Of a stretch of 52,436 nucleotides of DNA, positions 7,185 to 15,092 are shown in pieces; position 1 is the stretch's first letter, and each line of letters starts with the position of its first letter. Made by a program: the position numbers and the translations under genes. The stretch comes from JBBSMX01 sp038232935 (GTDB lineage Bacteria; Bacteroidota; Rhodothermia; Rhodothermales; JANQRZ01): positions 1 to 52,436 of the forward strand of contig JBBSMX010000014.1 of NCBI GenBank assembly GCA_038232935.1, written 5' to 3'. The notes beneath the pieces are model-generated. The model did no database searches and was not told the origin of the DNA. It saw nothing but the letters and a program-made list of their open reading frames with translations.

Positions 7185-8294
7185 ATGACGCAGGCCCAGC
7201 TCGAAATCCAACTGATCGCGGCCACGGTAGCGGCGGCGTGCGCTTTGCCGGGCGTCTTCCTCGTCCTCCGCCGCGTGTCGCTCATGAGCGATGCCATCAG
7301 CCACGCGATCCTGCCGGGGCTCGTCCTCGCCTTCTTCGTGACCGAAGACCTCGCGAGCCCGCTCCTCATCGTCGCGGCAGCGGCGACGGGCGTGCTGACG
7401 GTCGTGCTGATCGAGGCGCTCAACCGGACGGGGCGGGTGAAGGAAGACGCCGCGATCGGGCTCGTCTTCCCGCTTCTGTTCTCCATCGGCGTGATCCTCA
7501 TCGCGCGCTTCGCCTCCGGCGTCCACCTCGACGTGGACGCCGTGCTCCTCGGCGAGCTCGCGTTCGCGCCGTTCAACCGCTTTGTCGTCGGGGGGACGGA
7601 CCTCGGCCCGCAGGCGCTGTGGGTGATGGGGCCGATCCTCGCCCTCAACCTCGCCTTCCTCGCCGTCTTCTTCAAAGAGATCAAGCTCTCGACGTTCGAC
7701 GCCGGGCTGGCCGCGGCGCTCGGCTTTGCGCCGGGCGCGCTCCACTACGGCTTGATGGCGCTCGTCTCGGTCACCGCCGTCGGCGCGTTCGACGCCGTCG
7801 GCTCGGTCCTCGTGGTCGCGCTCATGATCGCGCCGCCCGCGACGGCCTACCTGCTGACGGACCGACTGACGACGATGCTCGGGCTGAGCGCTCTCGTCGG
7901 GGTGGCAAGCGCGGTGGGCGGCTACTGGGCGGCGCATGCCCTCGACACGTCGATCGCCGGGGCGATGGCGACGGGATGCGGGGTGCTGTTCGCGCTCGCC
8001 TTCGCCTTCGCGCCGGAGCGCGGGATGGTGGCGATGGCGCGGCGGCGGTGCGCACAGCGGCGCTCGTTCGCCGAGAAGATGCTGGCCGTCCACCTACTCC
8101 ACCACGAGAACACGCCGCAGGAAGATCGGGAGTGTCGGGTGCCGCACCTGCAGGAACACCTCCGCTGGACACACGACTTCGCCCGGCTGGCTGTCGACGC
8201 GGCCGAGCGTGATGGCTACGTCCTTCGCCGGGCGGATCGCCTCGCTCTCACCGCGAGCGGGCGCGTGTACGCCCAGGAATCGATGGTAGATTGA
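7185..8294 (+). CDS. mntD: Second metal ABC permease with C-terminal winged-helix-like domain
   Basis: 369 residues: an ABC-3 family permease core (residues 1 to ~285) with the conserved SDAISHAILPGLVLA loop, then a soluble tail of ~85 residues after RRRCAQRRS. The tail contains LQEHLRWTHDFARLAVDAA and DGYVLRRADRLALTASGR, again resembling a winged helix. It starts one base after the stop of the first permease, preceded by a strong ribosome-binding site GGAGGAGG (7171-7178), so the two are surely co-translated. Two different permeases imply a heterodimeric pore, as in B. subtilis MntCD and T. pallidum TroCD. Confidence 0.88.
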   Translation: MTQAQLEIQLIAATVAAACALPGVFLVLRRVSLMSDAISHAILPGLVLAFFVTEDLASPLLIVAAAATGVLTVVLIEALNRTGRVKEDAAIGLVFPLLFSIGVILIARFASGVHLDVDAVLLGELAFAPFNRFVVGGTDLGPQALWVMGPILALNLAFLAVFFKEIKLSTFDAGLAAALGFAPGALHYGLMALVSVTAVGAFDAVGSVLVVALMIAPPATAYLLTDRLTTMLGLSALVGVASAVGGYWAAHALDTSIAGAMATGCGVLFALAFAFAPERGMVAMARRRCAQRRSFAEKMLAVHLLHHENTPQEDRECRVPHLQEHLRWTHDFARLAVDAAERDGYVLRRADRLALTASGRVYAQESMVD

Positions 8295-8389
8295 CGGGCA
8301 GGCACTATGGGGAAAGCCCCGATAGGGAGACGGTTTGTGCAGCAATACATTGGCGATGTGTGACCACGATTCTATCGATGTACGTTGCC

Positions 8390-8839
8390 ATGGCCGATCT
8401 TTTGCACTACACCACCTTGAATGAGCGCTTGGACGCAGCTCTCTCCGTATCCAACCGGCTCGTCGCCGACCTCTGCGAGCCGATCAAAGACCTCGGGCTG
8501 AGCGGGGACGAGCACCGCGTGCTCCTCCTCCTCTGGGAGGCCGATGGGATGCCCGAGCAGCGGATCGCGGCGCGGCTCCATCGCTACGCTGTGGAGGGGA
8601 TGCTCGATGCTTTGGAGCGCAAAGGACTGGTCGAGCGGAGCGGGACGGACGGCCAGGCAGACGTGTGGCTCACCCGAGAGGGGCGACGAGTGCGGGACAT
8701 CGTGGGGACGGACGAGATGAGCAGCCGCTTCCGCCTCCTCAAAGACGAGATCGTCGCGCTGCGCGATGCGCTGTGTCGCACCGCTGACCTGCTGCCCAAT
8801 GTGCAGATGCCGTTCGACACCACGAACGCCTTCGCCTGA
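8390..8839 (+). CDS. MarR-like winged-helix transcriptional regulator
   Basis: 149 residues from the ATG at 8390 (another ATG is four codons upstream at 8378; the open frame reaches back to 8291 but lacks recognisable sequence there). The pattern is MarR-like: an N-terminal dimerisation helix, LSGDEHRVLLLLWEADGM, a helix-turn-helix with EQRIAARLHRYAVEGMLDALE, and the wing GLVERSGTDGQADVWLTREG. It follows the metal permease by about 95 bp on the same strand, so it could belong to the regulon or be independent. The region upstream (8340-8380) is less GC-rich and may hold its promoter. The ligand is unknown. Confidence 0.75.
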   Translation: MADLLHYTTLNERLDAALSVSNRLVADLCEPIKDLGLSGDEHRVLLLLWEADGMPEQRIAARLHRYAVEGMLDALERKGLVERSGTDGQADVWLTREGRRVRDIVGTDEMSSRFRLLKDEIVALRDALCRTADLLPNVQMPFDTTNAFA

Positions 8840-8892
8840 AACGCGCTTGAGATGCCGAAAGGGCGCAACTCGGAGGCAGCCCCGATAGCAAG

Positions 8893-11385
8893 CTAGCGGA
8901 CGCGCTGTTCCTGCACGCGGCGGACGATGGAGAGCAGGAAGCCGACGGCCAGCACCATCGTTCCGAGCCACAGCAGGCTGATGAACGGCTTGCGGTAGGC
9001 CTGTACCACCACCCAGTCCTTCGGCACGGTAGAGGCACCCTCGACGACGAGCTGCACGGCGTCGTCCTCCACCTTCATCCCGGTGAACGAGAAGGTCAGC
9101 CCCCAGTCGGAGATGGTGTTCTGCACGTAGCGCTGGCTGCGGTCCGTGAGGATGAGGTAGACCGGCGAGATGGTCCGCGCCTCGCCCGTCGTCGTGTTCG
9201 TCACCCGTAACTCCGCGCCGACGGCGAGGTCGAGCGAGTCGGCGGGAGTGCCCAGGGCAGTCCGGTCGGGTTCGAGGTCGTAGCGCACGAACTCGACGGT
9301 GTAGGCCCCGTCGTCGAGGGGAGCGGTCTGGCCTCGGCGGAGGAGGAGCTCACCTGGAGCCCCGGCGTTCTGGCCGCCGCCGTCCATCATCGCGCTCGGG
9401 AAGATGGCGACGTAGAGGTCCTGATCGACGAAGTTCTCGACGTGGGGGTGCTGGATCCACTGCTCGCTCGTGCTGTGGTAGACCACGTTCGCCGTCTGGA
9501 AGTCGTGGCCGTTCGGCGTCGTGAAGTCGAGGGTGTAGACCGTGCGGCCGCGGTCGTTGAAGTGCTTGCCGTCGTAGCGGACGGTGTAGCCCTCGACGTT
9601 CCGCGTCTCGCCCTGCTGAAGGATGAAGTTGTCGCGGTCGCCCCGGATGTCGGCGCCCTGCCCGTCGCTCAGCGGGTCGTTGAAGACGGTCGAGGAGACG
9701 ATGCCGAGCAGCATCAGCGCGAAGCCGACGTGCGTGATCGAGCCGCCGGCGAGGCGGAGGTTGCCGCGCGCGATCCGCCAGAGGACGGCCCCATTGCCGT
9801 AGAAAGAGAAGAACGCGGCGAAGAGCAACAGCAGGAGCATCAGGCTCTGCCCGTAGCCCGTCCAGAACTGCTCGACGCCCCCACCGATTCCGGCTTCGAC
9901 GACGGAAGCCGGAGCGGCTGCGACCGTGGGGGCGGCCGGCGTCGTCATTGAGACGAAGGGGGTGAGCACGAGCACGGCCGCCACCGACGCTACTGTCAGC
10001 GCGAGCGGCTTCAGCAGCGCGCGGTTCACGTTCTCGACCGTCATCTTCTTCCACCAGAAGAGCTGGCCGAGCCCCGCGAGCGAGGCGACGATCACGGCGA
10101 GCGGGAGCGTCCACGTGTTGTAGAACGAGATCGCCACGCCGGCCGGGTTGTCACGGAAGATCCGCCCGAGGATCGGCGCGCTCGTCCCGACGATGATGAC
10201 GAGGCCGAGCAGGCACAGCGTGAGCGCGCCCGTGAAGATCATCGACTCGCGGCTGAGCGTGGCCGGCGGCGTGCGCGGCACCGGCAAATCTTTGTAGCGC
10301 ACAGCGAACAGGCCGAAGCCGACGGTGCCCATCGTCCCGATCCACAGCAGAAGCTGGTTGTAGAGCCCGAGATCGACGAACGAGTGGACCGACACGTCGC
10401 CGAGGATGCCGCTACGCGTGAGGAACGTCGAGTAGACGACGAACATGAACGCGGCAATCGAAAGCAGGAGGGCGCTCTTGTGTCCGGCCGCGCTCTTCTT
10501 CTGCACGATCATCGAGTGGATGGCCGCGATCCCGAACAGCCACGGCACGAGGCTGGAATTCTCCACCGGATCCCACGCCCAGTAGCCGCCGAACGAGAGC
10601 GTCTCGTAGGCCCAGTACCCGCCCATCACGATGCCCACGCCGAGCACGAGCGTGGCGTAGAGCGTCCACGGCAGCGCTGGCCGCACCCACTGCGTGTACT
10701 GCCGCTTCCACAGTGCGGCGACGGCGAACGCGAACGGTACCGTCATCGCCGCGAACCCGGTGAAGAGCGTCGGCGGGTGGATCGTCATCCAGTAGTTCTG
10801 GAGGAGGTCGTTGAGGCCGTTGCCGTCGGGCGGGACATAGCCGGCCTGCTGGAGCACGGGGGCCTCGGGGAACTTCGCCGCGAGGGTCTGGAACGGCGAG
10901 ACGCCAATCGAGAACGCGCCGAAGTCGATGCCGGCGACCATCGTGAGGAGGAAGAACTGGCAGAGGGCGAAGACGGCGAGGACGGGGGCCTCGAACGTGC
11001 GCCGGATCTCACCGTCGCGGTCCGGTGCCGGGCGCGTACCCCAGCGGATGAGGAGCGCACCGAGGATACCGGTGTAGACGATCCAGAGGAGGAACGAGCC
11101 TTCCTGCCCGGCCCACGTCGCGGCGAGGGTGAAGTAGGTCGGGAGGTCGTTCGAGGAGTTGGCGTAGACGTAGGCGTACTGGTACTGGTGCGTGGCGAAG
11201 AGGTACACCAGCAGCCCGAAGGCGACGACGCTGCTGCCGAGCGCGGTGAACCAGGCCTGCCGCCCGATCCGTTTCCACCAGGCCTCGTCGGCGCGTTCGC
11301 GCGTGGCCTGGACGTAGGCGACACCGGCGATGACGGTCGCCACGAGGGCGACGAGGAGGAGCAGACTTCCAACTGTTCCGATCAT
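8893..11385 (-). CDS. ccmF: Cytochrome c biogenesis heme lyase CcmF
   Basis: An 830-residue polytopic membrane protein of the CcmF/CcsA heme-handling superfamily. The WWD-type heme motif is present (GGYWAWDPVENSSLVPWL), with the flanking histidines of the family and about 15 hydrophobic segments. A large periplasmic domain at ~570-800 is followed by a last helix and the basic end VRRVQEQRVR. CcmF attaches heme to apocytochrome c CxxCH motifs in System I. It is alone here: no ccmE, ccmG or ccmH lies in the window, and upstream (11386-11688) is a divergent promoter region. Confidence 0.93.
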   Translation of the reverse strand: MIGTVGSLLLLVALVATVIAGVAYVQATRERADEAWWKRIGRQAWFTALGSSVVAFGLLVYLFATHQYQYAYVYANSSNDLPTYFTLAATWAGQEGSFLLWIVYTGILGALLIRWGTRPAPDRDGEIRRTFEAPVLAVFALCQFFLLTMVAGIDFGAFSIGVSPFQTLAAKFPEAPVLQQAGYVPPDGNGLNDLLQNYWMTIHPPTLFTGFAAMTVPFAFAVAALWKRQYTQWVRPALPWTLYATLVLGVGIVMGGYWAYETLSFGGYWAWDPVENSSLVPWLFGIAAIHSMIVQKKSAAGHKSALLLSIAAFMFVVYSTFLTRSGILGDVSVHSFVDLGLYNQLLLWIGTMGTVGFGLFAVRYKDLPVPRTPPATLSRESMIFTGALTLCLLGLVIIVGTSAPILGRIFRDNPAGVAISFYNTWTLPLAVIVASLAGLGQLFWWKKMTVENVNRALLKPLALTVASVAAVLVLTPFVSMTTPAAPTVAAAPASVVEAGIGGGVEQFWTGYGQSLMLLLLLFAAFFSFYGNGAVLWRIARGNLRLAGGSITHVGFALMLLGIVSSTVFNDPLSDGQGADIRGDRDNFILQQGETRNVEGYTVRYDGKHFNDRGRTVYTLDFTTPNGHDFQTANVVYHSTSEQWIQHPHVENFVDQDLYVAIFPSAMMDGGGQNAGAPGELLLRRGQTAPLDDGAYTVEFVRYDLEPDRTALGTPADSLDLAVGAELRVTNTTTGEARTISPVYLILTDRSQRYVQNTISDWGLTFSFTGMKVEDDAVQLVVEGASTVPKDWVVVQAYRKPFISLLWLGTMVLAVGFLLSIVRRVQEQRVR

Positions 11386-11688
11386 AACTCTAAGCGATGG
11401 CGTTGAGCGCGCGAGGAGTGCGTGTCCGGCAGCGGATACTGCGCGCAGGGAGAGCCGTTCCTGCCCCGCGCCGGAGGGCGACTAGCATACGAACAAATCC
11501 GGGCGTACCCGCCGGGTTCACGGTTTTTTGCGGGGCTCCATCAGACCTGAAGATCAGGCAGCACAGCGCTCGACCCGGACGCTCGTGCTCACGAGACCGG
11601 CTCCCCTGAAGGTTCGTGGATGTCCTATTGACAATGCCATATTCAAAGACTTAAGTTCTGTGAGGCACCCTTTGTAACTCACTGCACC
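11386..11688. other. Divergent intergenic region between ccmF and the accessory run
   Basis: No convincing gene in 303 bp. The ccmF side is GC-rich. Two weak hairpins are visible (AGACCTGAAGATCAGG near 11545, and CGTGCTCACG near 11582). The right third becomes clearly AT-richer and holds the promoter-like sequence listed separately, consistent with a compositional break at the left edge of the accessory genes. Confidence 0.6.
11628..11656 (+). promoter_or_regulatory. Sigma70-like promoter for the accessory gene run
   Basis: TTGACA at 11628-11633, a 17-bp spacer, then TTAAGT at 11651-11656, 32 bp before the first ATG of the run. The -35 is a perfect sigma70 consensus and the -10 is weak. Bacteroidota housekeeping promoters normally differ (TTTG/TAnnTTTG), so this more proteobacterial-looking promoter hints at acquired DNA. 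It has not been tested. Confidence 0.45.
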
Positions 11689-12312
11689 ATGACTGATTCC
11701 AAGTACCTCCAAGCTGCTCAAGAACTCGCCCCCTATGCTGGGGAGGTCGTATCGGAGCGCCGCCCACCCGGTGACCTTGAGCGAACCTCTTTCCGGTTGG
11801 CCTCGGTGGCGGATGCGGCCAAGGAGTGGCTTACAACCTACCTCCATGAATCCCAGAGGGCCATTCTCGACCGCGTGCCTGCCTACCTCGACGTCGCAGC
11901 CAAAGCATATACGCCGGCTCAACTCCGGCCGATCTTGGATGGGTTGACAGACCAGGGAGGCGACCGGAAGACTTACCTCGTCTCGGCTCAGACGCTCCAG
12001 CGGCTCAACAAGCACGCCGATCGCCTCGGCGTCGCCCGCGATACGCTCCTTGCCTTCGCTCTCCTGGGGATGCAGGTACTTCTTGAACAGGAGACAGACA
12101 AGGCTCGCGAGCGTCGCGCCGCCGCGCTAGACGAGGTCCGTGAGATCTTCGATCAGGCCGAGGCGCTGGAGGGTCGTCTCCGGAGCAGTCTCGGGGCGGA
12201 CGACCCCGCCCTCCGCCGGCTCGGAGAGGCCGTCACCCTTCTCAGCATGCTCGTGGACGACCTCGATGAGGAACAGAGAACGGGCCAGCCGCTACCGAAG
12301 AGTTTTCACTGA
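11689..12312 (+). CDS. Hypothetical protein with ribbon-helix-helix-like segment
   Basis: 207 residues, not a family I recognise. Residues ~94-133 (KTYLVSAQTLQRLNKHADRL and GVARDTLLAFALLGMQ) have the strand-helix-helix pattern of MetJ/Arc-type ribbon-helix-helix proteins, flanked by helical, charged regions; residues 135-175 could form a coiled coil. This suggests a DNA-binding or antitoxin-like role, by inference only. Codon third positions are less GC-biased than in neighbouring core genes. It is first in a co-directional run with a vWA gene 34 bp downstream and is preceded by its own promoter-like sequence. Confidence 0.75.
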   Translation: MTDSKYLQAAQELAPYAGEVVSERRPPGDLERTSFRLASVADAAKEWLTTYLHESQRAILDRVPAYLDVAAKAYTPAQLRPILDGLTDQGGDRKTYLVSAQTLQRLNKHADRLGVARDTLLAFALLGMQVLLEQETDKARERRAAALDEVREIFDQAEALEGRLRSSLGADDPALRRLGEAVTLLSMLVDDLDEEQRTGQPLPKSFH

Positions 12313-12346
12313 TCACTCAAGCCCTTTCACCCATCCCCCACTCGTC

Positions 12347-13081
12347 ATGGACTCGAACGAAATGTCAGGACCTGAACTGATCCCTTCGCTCATCGCGGGC
12401 CTCCCCCTAGAGGAGCGAGAGCTTCTGCTCCAGCAGATCGTTGGGAAAGGCAGCCCTGAGCCTCTCGGGGAATCAAAGGAAGACCGTGCTAACGACGTGC
12501 CTGCGGGCGCCGCCGAGATCATCTGCGTCGTCGATCGTTCCGGTTCGATGGGGGCTATCCGCAACGATGCCATAGGGGGGTTCAACCAGTTCGTGGAGGA
12601 GCAGCGGCGTCTGCCGGGGGCGGTTCGCCTCACGCTCGCCCTCTTCGATCACGAGTACGACCTTGTGTACGATGCTGTCCCGCTCGCGGAAGCGCCTCCG
12701 CTCGACGAATCTACCTACGTCCCCCGAGGGACGACGGCGTTGTACGATGCACTTGGACGGACATTGGAAGCGGTTGGGCAGCGTCTCGTTACTGGCGAGC
12801 CCAAGGAGTCGCAGCGGGTCGTCGTCTGCGTCCTCACCGACGGGATGGAGAACGCCAGTACCGACTACACGGCGACGTCGGTCCGCCGCCTCATCGAGGC
12901 GAAACGGGAGGCCGGCTGGGCCTTCGTCTTCCTCGCCGCCGACGAGGATGCCATTGAGGCAGCTCGTTCCTTCTCCATCCCGGCAGCGGACACGGCTATG
13001 TTCGAAGCGACAGGGACCGGAGTACGAAGGGCGTATGCCCGCGTCAGCGCAAGAGTCGCTGACGTCAGACAAGGTCGGTGA
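12347..13081 (+). CDS. Stand-alone vWA-domain protein (YegL/TerY-like)
   Basis: 244 residues from the ATG at 12347. A von Willebrand A domain occupies residues ~55-240 with an intact MIDAS: DRSGSM (DxSxS), the Thr in GTTALYDA and the Asp in LTDGME. The ~55-residue N-terminal part begins with acidic helices (LPLEERELLLQQIVG). There is no signal peptide or membrane segment, so it is cytoplasmic. The GTTALYDALGRTL block resembles the small vWA proteins found near tellurite-type and phosphorylation modules, but none of those partners are nearby. It probably acts as a metal-dependent protein-interaction module with the flanking unknown proteins. Confidence 0.85.
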   Translation: MDSNEMSGPELIPSLIAGLPLEERELLLQQIVGKGSPEPLGESKEDRANDVPAGAAEIICVVDRSGSMGAIRNDAIGGFNQFVEEQRRLPGAVRLTLALFDHEYDLVYDAVPLAEAPPLDESTYVPRGTTALYDALGRTLEAVGQRLVTGEPKESQRVVVCVLTDGMENASTDYTATSVRRLIEAKREAGWAFVFLAADEDAIEAARSFSIPAADTAMFEATGTGVRRAYARVSARVADVRQGR

Positions 13082-13146
13082 GGAGGAACGGACGCCCTCT
13101 GTTCCACCCGTTCATACACTATCACTACCATTGAACCACTACGGAA

Positions 13147-13707
13147 ATGGGACAGCAATTCAAGGAATCAGATCGCGACCGCGTTATCGCATTCGTTGAG
13201 AAAGAGCGAGGTGTCAAGCTTCGCCGACGCGGGAGAGCCAGGAAAGTGCTGGTGGATAAGGAGGGGTATCTCTATACCGTGATTGGCACTTACTCCGGCA
13301 ACTTCCATGGTATCGAGGCGGAAGACCTCGAATCCGCTTCAGGGGAGAATGATGCGTTGATCATGGCATTCGCTGACGGGGAGAACCTTGAGGTGTATGA
13401 GGGGTCGCTCCGCCTGCTACGGAAGGGACGTCATGCCCTGAGTTCCGAGGTGAAGGGGCAGCGTAAGCAATACAAATTCCATACTGAAAAAAGAGGTGGG
13501 AGGATGAGCGTGAAGGAGGTGCCGGGACTCATGTTGACTCACATTGGCCGTATAGGCCCTAGCGACTACCTCCGCGCGGATCGACCGGCGAAGATGCCGC
13601 TCTCTCCTCAGGAAAGGATAACGAGAAGGTTTGAGCAGCGCTCAGGAGAGGGGCAGAATGAAATAATTGAGATGTTGCAGCGAAAGCTCAGGGCTCGACA
13701 AGGATAG
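13147..13707 (+). CDS. Hypothetical protein of the vWA cluster
   Basis: 186 residues with no family I recognise. It starts basic and charged (KERGVKLRRRGRARKVLVDK), then has a beta-rich middle (GYLYTVIGTYSGNFHGIEAE, ALIMAFADGENLEVYEGSL) and a basic, helical C-terminus. No signal peptide or transmembrane segment is visible. GC content is lower than in the core genes around it. It lies 65 bp after the vWA gene and 30 bp before the MNT nucleotidyltransferase, all on one strand, which suggests a shared transcript. A nucleic-acid-binding role would fit the charge but is speculation. Confidence 0.7.
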   Translation: MGQQFKESDRDRVIAFVEKERGVKLRRRGRARKVLVDKEGYLYTVIGTYSGNFHGIEAEDLESASGENDALIMAFADGENLEVYEGSLRLLRKGRHALSSEVKGQRKQYKFHTEKRGGRMSVKEVPGLMLTHIGRIGPSDYLRADRPAKMPLSPQERITRRFEQRSGEGQNEIIEMLQRKLRARQG

Positions 13708-13737
13708 CGTCGTGCTCCGCCACGAACCCCCGCACCC

Positions 13738-14016
13738 ATGCCCGTGACCCAGGACCAGATCGACCGCGCCGTGGCTGTCGCCCGGCGCTACGGCGCGCGC
13801 CGCGTGCTCCTCTTCGGCAGCGCCCTCGACGACCCCGCGACGGCCCGCGACCTCGACCTCGCCGTCGAAGGCGTCGAGGGGTGGGACTTCTTCGGGATGT
13901 CCGCCGAGATGGAACGCGAAGCGGAAGTCCTGCTCGACGTCATCCCGCTGGACCAGGATACTTGGTTCACCCGTCGTATCCGCGAACGGGGACGCCCACT
14001 CTATGAGCGCACGTGA
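13738..14016 (+). CDS. Minimal nucleotidyltransferase (MNT) antitoxin-like protein
   Basis: 92 residues of the DNA polymerase beta-like minimal nucleotidyltransferase family. The active site is GS at 27-28 with Asp38 and Asp40 (FGSALDDPATARDLDLAV), a GS-X9-DxD spacing one residue shorter than the common GS-X10-DxD. A third acidic residue follows in EVLLDVIPLD. In characterised MNT-HEPN pairs this protein transfers AMP units onto a tyrosine of the HEPN toxin and so neutralises it. Here the next gene is a HEPN protein, and the two reading frames overlap by 14 bp. Confidence 0.88.
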   Translation: MPVTQDQIDRAVAVARRYGARRVLLFGSALDDPATARDLDLAVEGVEGWDFFGMSAEMEREAEVLLDVIPLDQDTWFTRRIRERGRPLYERT

Positions 14017-14464
14017 TCTCCAGGACGAGGTGAGGTACGACCTCATCCAGATGCAGGTTACGGTGGATGAGCTCGAAAAACTCCGCCGTGACGTGGGCGG
14101 ACGTGCGCCGACGCTCCGCGAGGTGATGGCGGCCGGGGCCTTCCTGTCCTCGTTCTACAACGGCGTCGAGAACATCTTGAAGCTCGTCTCGAAGCACAAC
14201 GGTGTCCCCCTCCCGTCGGGTGACCACTGGCATGTGGCGCTCCTCGACCGCTTCCGCGAGCCGCCCACGGTCGGTCTGCCGGTGCTGCTCGCGGAGCCCT
14301 TGGCGCTGGACCTCGACGTGTACCGCCGCTTCCGACACGTCGCTCGCACCAGCTATGGCGTCGAACTAAAGTGGGAACTAGTGGCGACAGGTATCGACCA
14401 GATCGCCTCCGTCTTCGAGCGCTTCCGCGCTGCCGTTACCGATTACCTGAGCCGGCTGGACTGA
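14003..14464 (+). CDS. HEPN-domain (HepT-like) protein with altered RX4HXY motif
   Basis: A 153-residue helical protein paired with the upstream MNT gene. The block FYNGVENILKLVSKHNG is typical of HepT-like toxins. The motif region reads YRRFRHVARTSYG: Arg111, then four residues, then Thr116 where the family has His, and Tyr118 at the usual AMPylation position, so RX4HXY has become RX4TXY. HEPN toxins are RNases that need the Arg and His, so activity may be lost or changed. The start at 14003 lies inside the MNT gene. The 3' end overlaps the convergent plsY gene by 29 bp. Confidence 0.83.
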   Translation: MSARDLQDEVRYDLIQMQVTVDELEKLRRDVGGRAPTLREVMAAGAFLSSFYNGVENILKLVSKHNGVPLPSGDHWHVALLDRFREPPTVGLPVLLAEPLALDLDVYRRFRHVARTSYGVELKWELVATGIDQIASVFERFRAAVTDYLSRLD

Positions 14465-15092
14465 CCGCGTTGCCCGCCGCCGGATGGAGCAGCGCGCGCA
14501 GCTGCCCGACGTGCTTCGGGAGGACGAGCGCGGCGAAGGCGAGCACGACGGCGAAGCCCGCCGCGCCGTAGAGCCCCCACGCCGCAAACGGCACGAGGGC
14601 CGTGGCGACGACGTTGCCGGGGATCGAATCGCGCACCCCGCGCCACGCGGCGAACGCCCACCGGCCGACGAGGAACAGCACGCCCCAGAGCGGTACGAGC
14701 AAAGGCATGAGGAGCAGGAAGCCGCCCGCTGCCGTCGCCAGTCCCTTGCCGCCCACGAGCCGCGCCGCCGAGAGCGAGAGCCACAGGTTGTAGTTGTGTC
14801 CGGCAATCGCTCCTAGGAGCGCCGCGCTCTTCGGCCAGAACACATCGGGCGCTCCGAAGGCCCCCGCCACGGCCCAACCGGCGGCGACGGCCGCGAGCCC
14901 TTTCACCGCATCGAGCACGAGGACGAGCCCGCCGATGCGCCGCGAGCCCGTCGTTCGGTACGCGTTGTTCGCCCCGACATTCGACGAGCCCTCGAAGCGC
15001 ACGTCGAGCCCGTGCCGGTGCTTGACGACGAGGTACGCCGTCGGCACCGAGCCGAGGAGCCAGCCGACGAGAGCGCAGGCGAGCAGGGTCAT
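14436..15092 (-). CDS. plsY: Acyl-phosphate:glycerol-3-phosphate acyltransferase PlsY
   Basis: A 218-residue polytopic membrane protein. The three PlsY signatures are visible: GSVPTAYLV near the N-terminus, the glycine/asparagine block FEGSSNVGANNAYRT, and GHNYNLWL followed by GGKGLATA. It transfers acyl groups from acyl-phosphate to glycerol-3-phosphate at the inner membrane, the first step of phospholipid synthesis. The ATG at 15090-15092 overlaps the stop of the upstream DisA-like gene (ATGA), implying coupling. The C-terminus runs 29 bp into the convergent HEPN gene, perhaps because the accessory run was inserted next to it. Confidence 0.93.
   Translation of the reverse strand: MTLLACALVGWLLGSVPTAYLVVKHRHGLDVRFEGSSNVGANNAYRTTGSRRIGGLVLVLDAVKGLAAVAAGWAVAGAFGAPDVFWPKSAALLGAIAGHNYNLWLSLSAARLVGGKGLATAAGGFLLLMPLLVPLWGVLFLVGRWAFAAWRGVRDSIPGNVVATALVPFAAWGLYGAAGFAVVLAFAALVLPKHVGQLRALLHPAAGNAVSPAGSGNR

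Noticed and set aside
12347..13081. A tellurite-resistance (ter) type operon around the vWA gene
   Set aside because: No TerD/TerC-like, kinase or phosphatase genes are adjacent; only the vWA domain resembles TerY.
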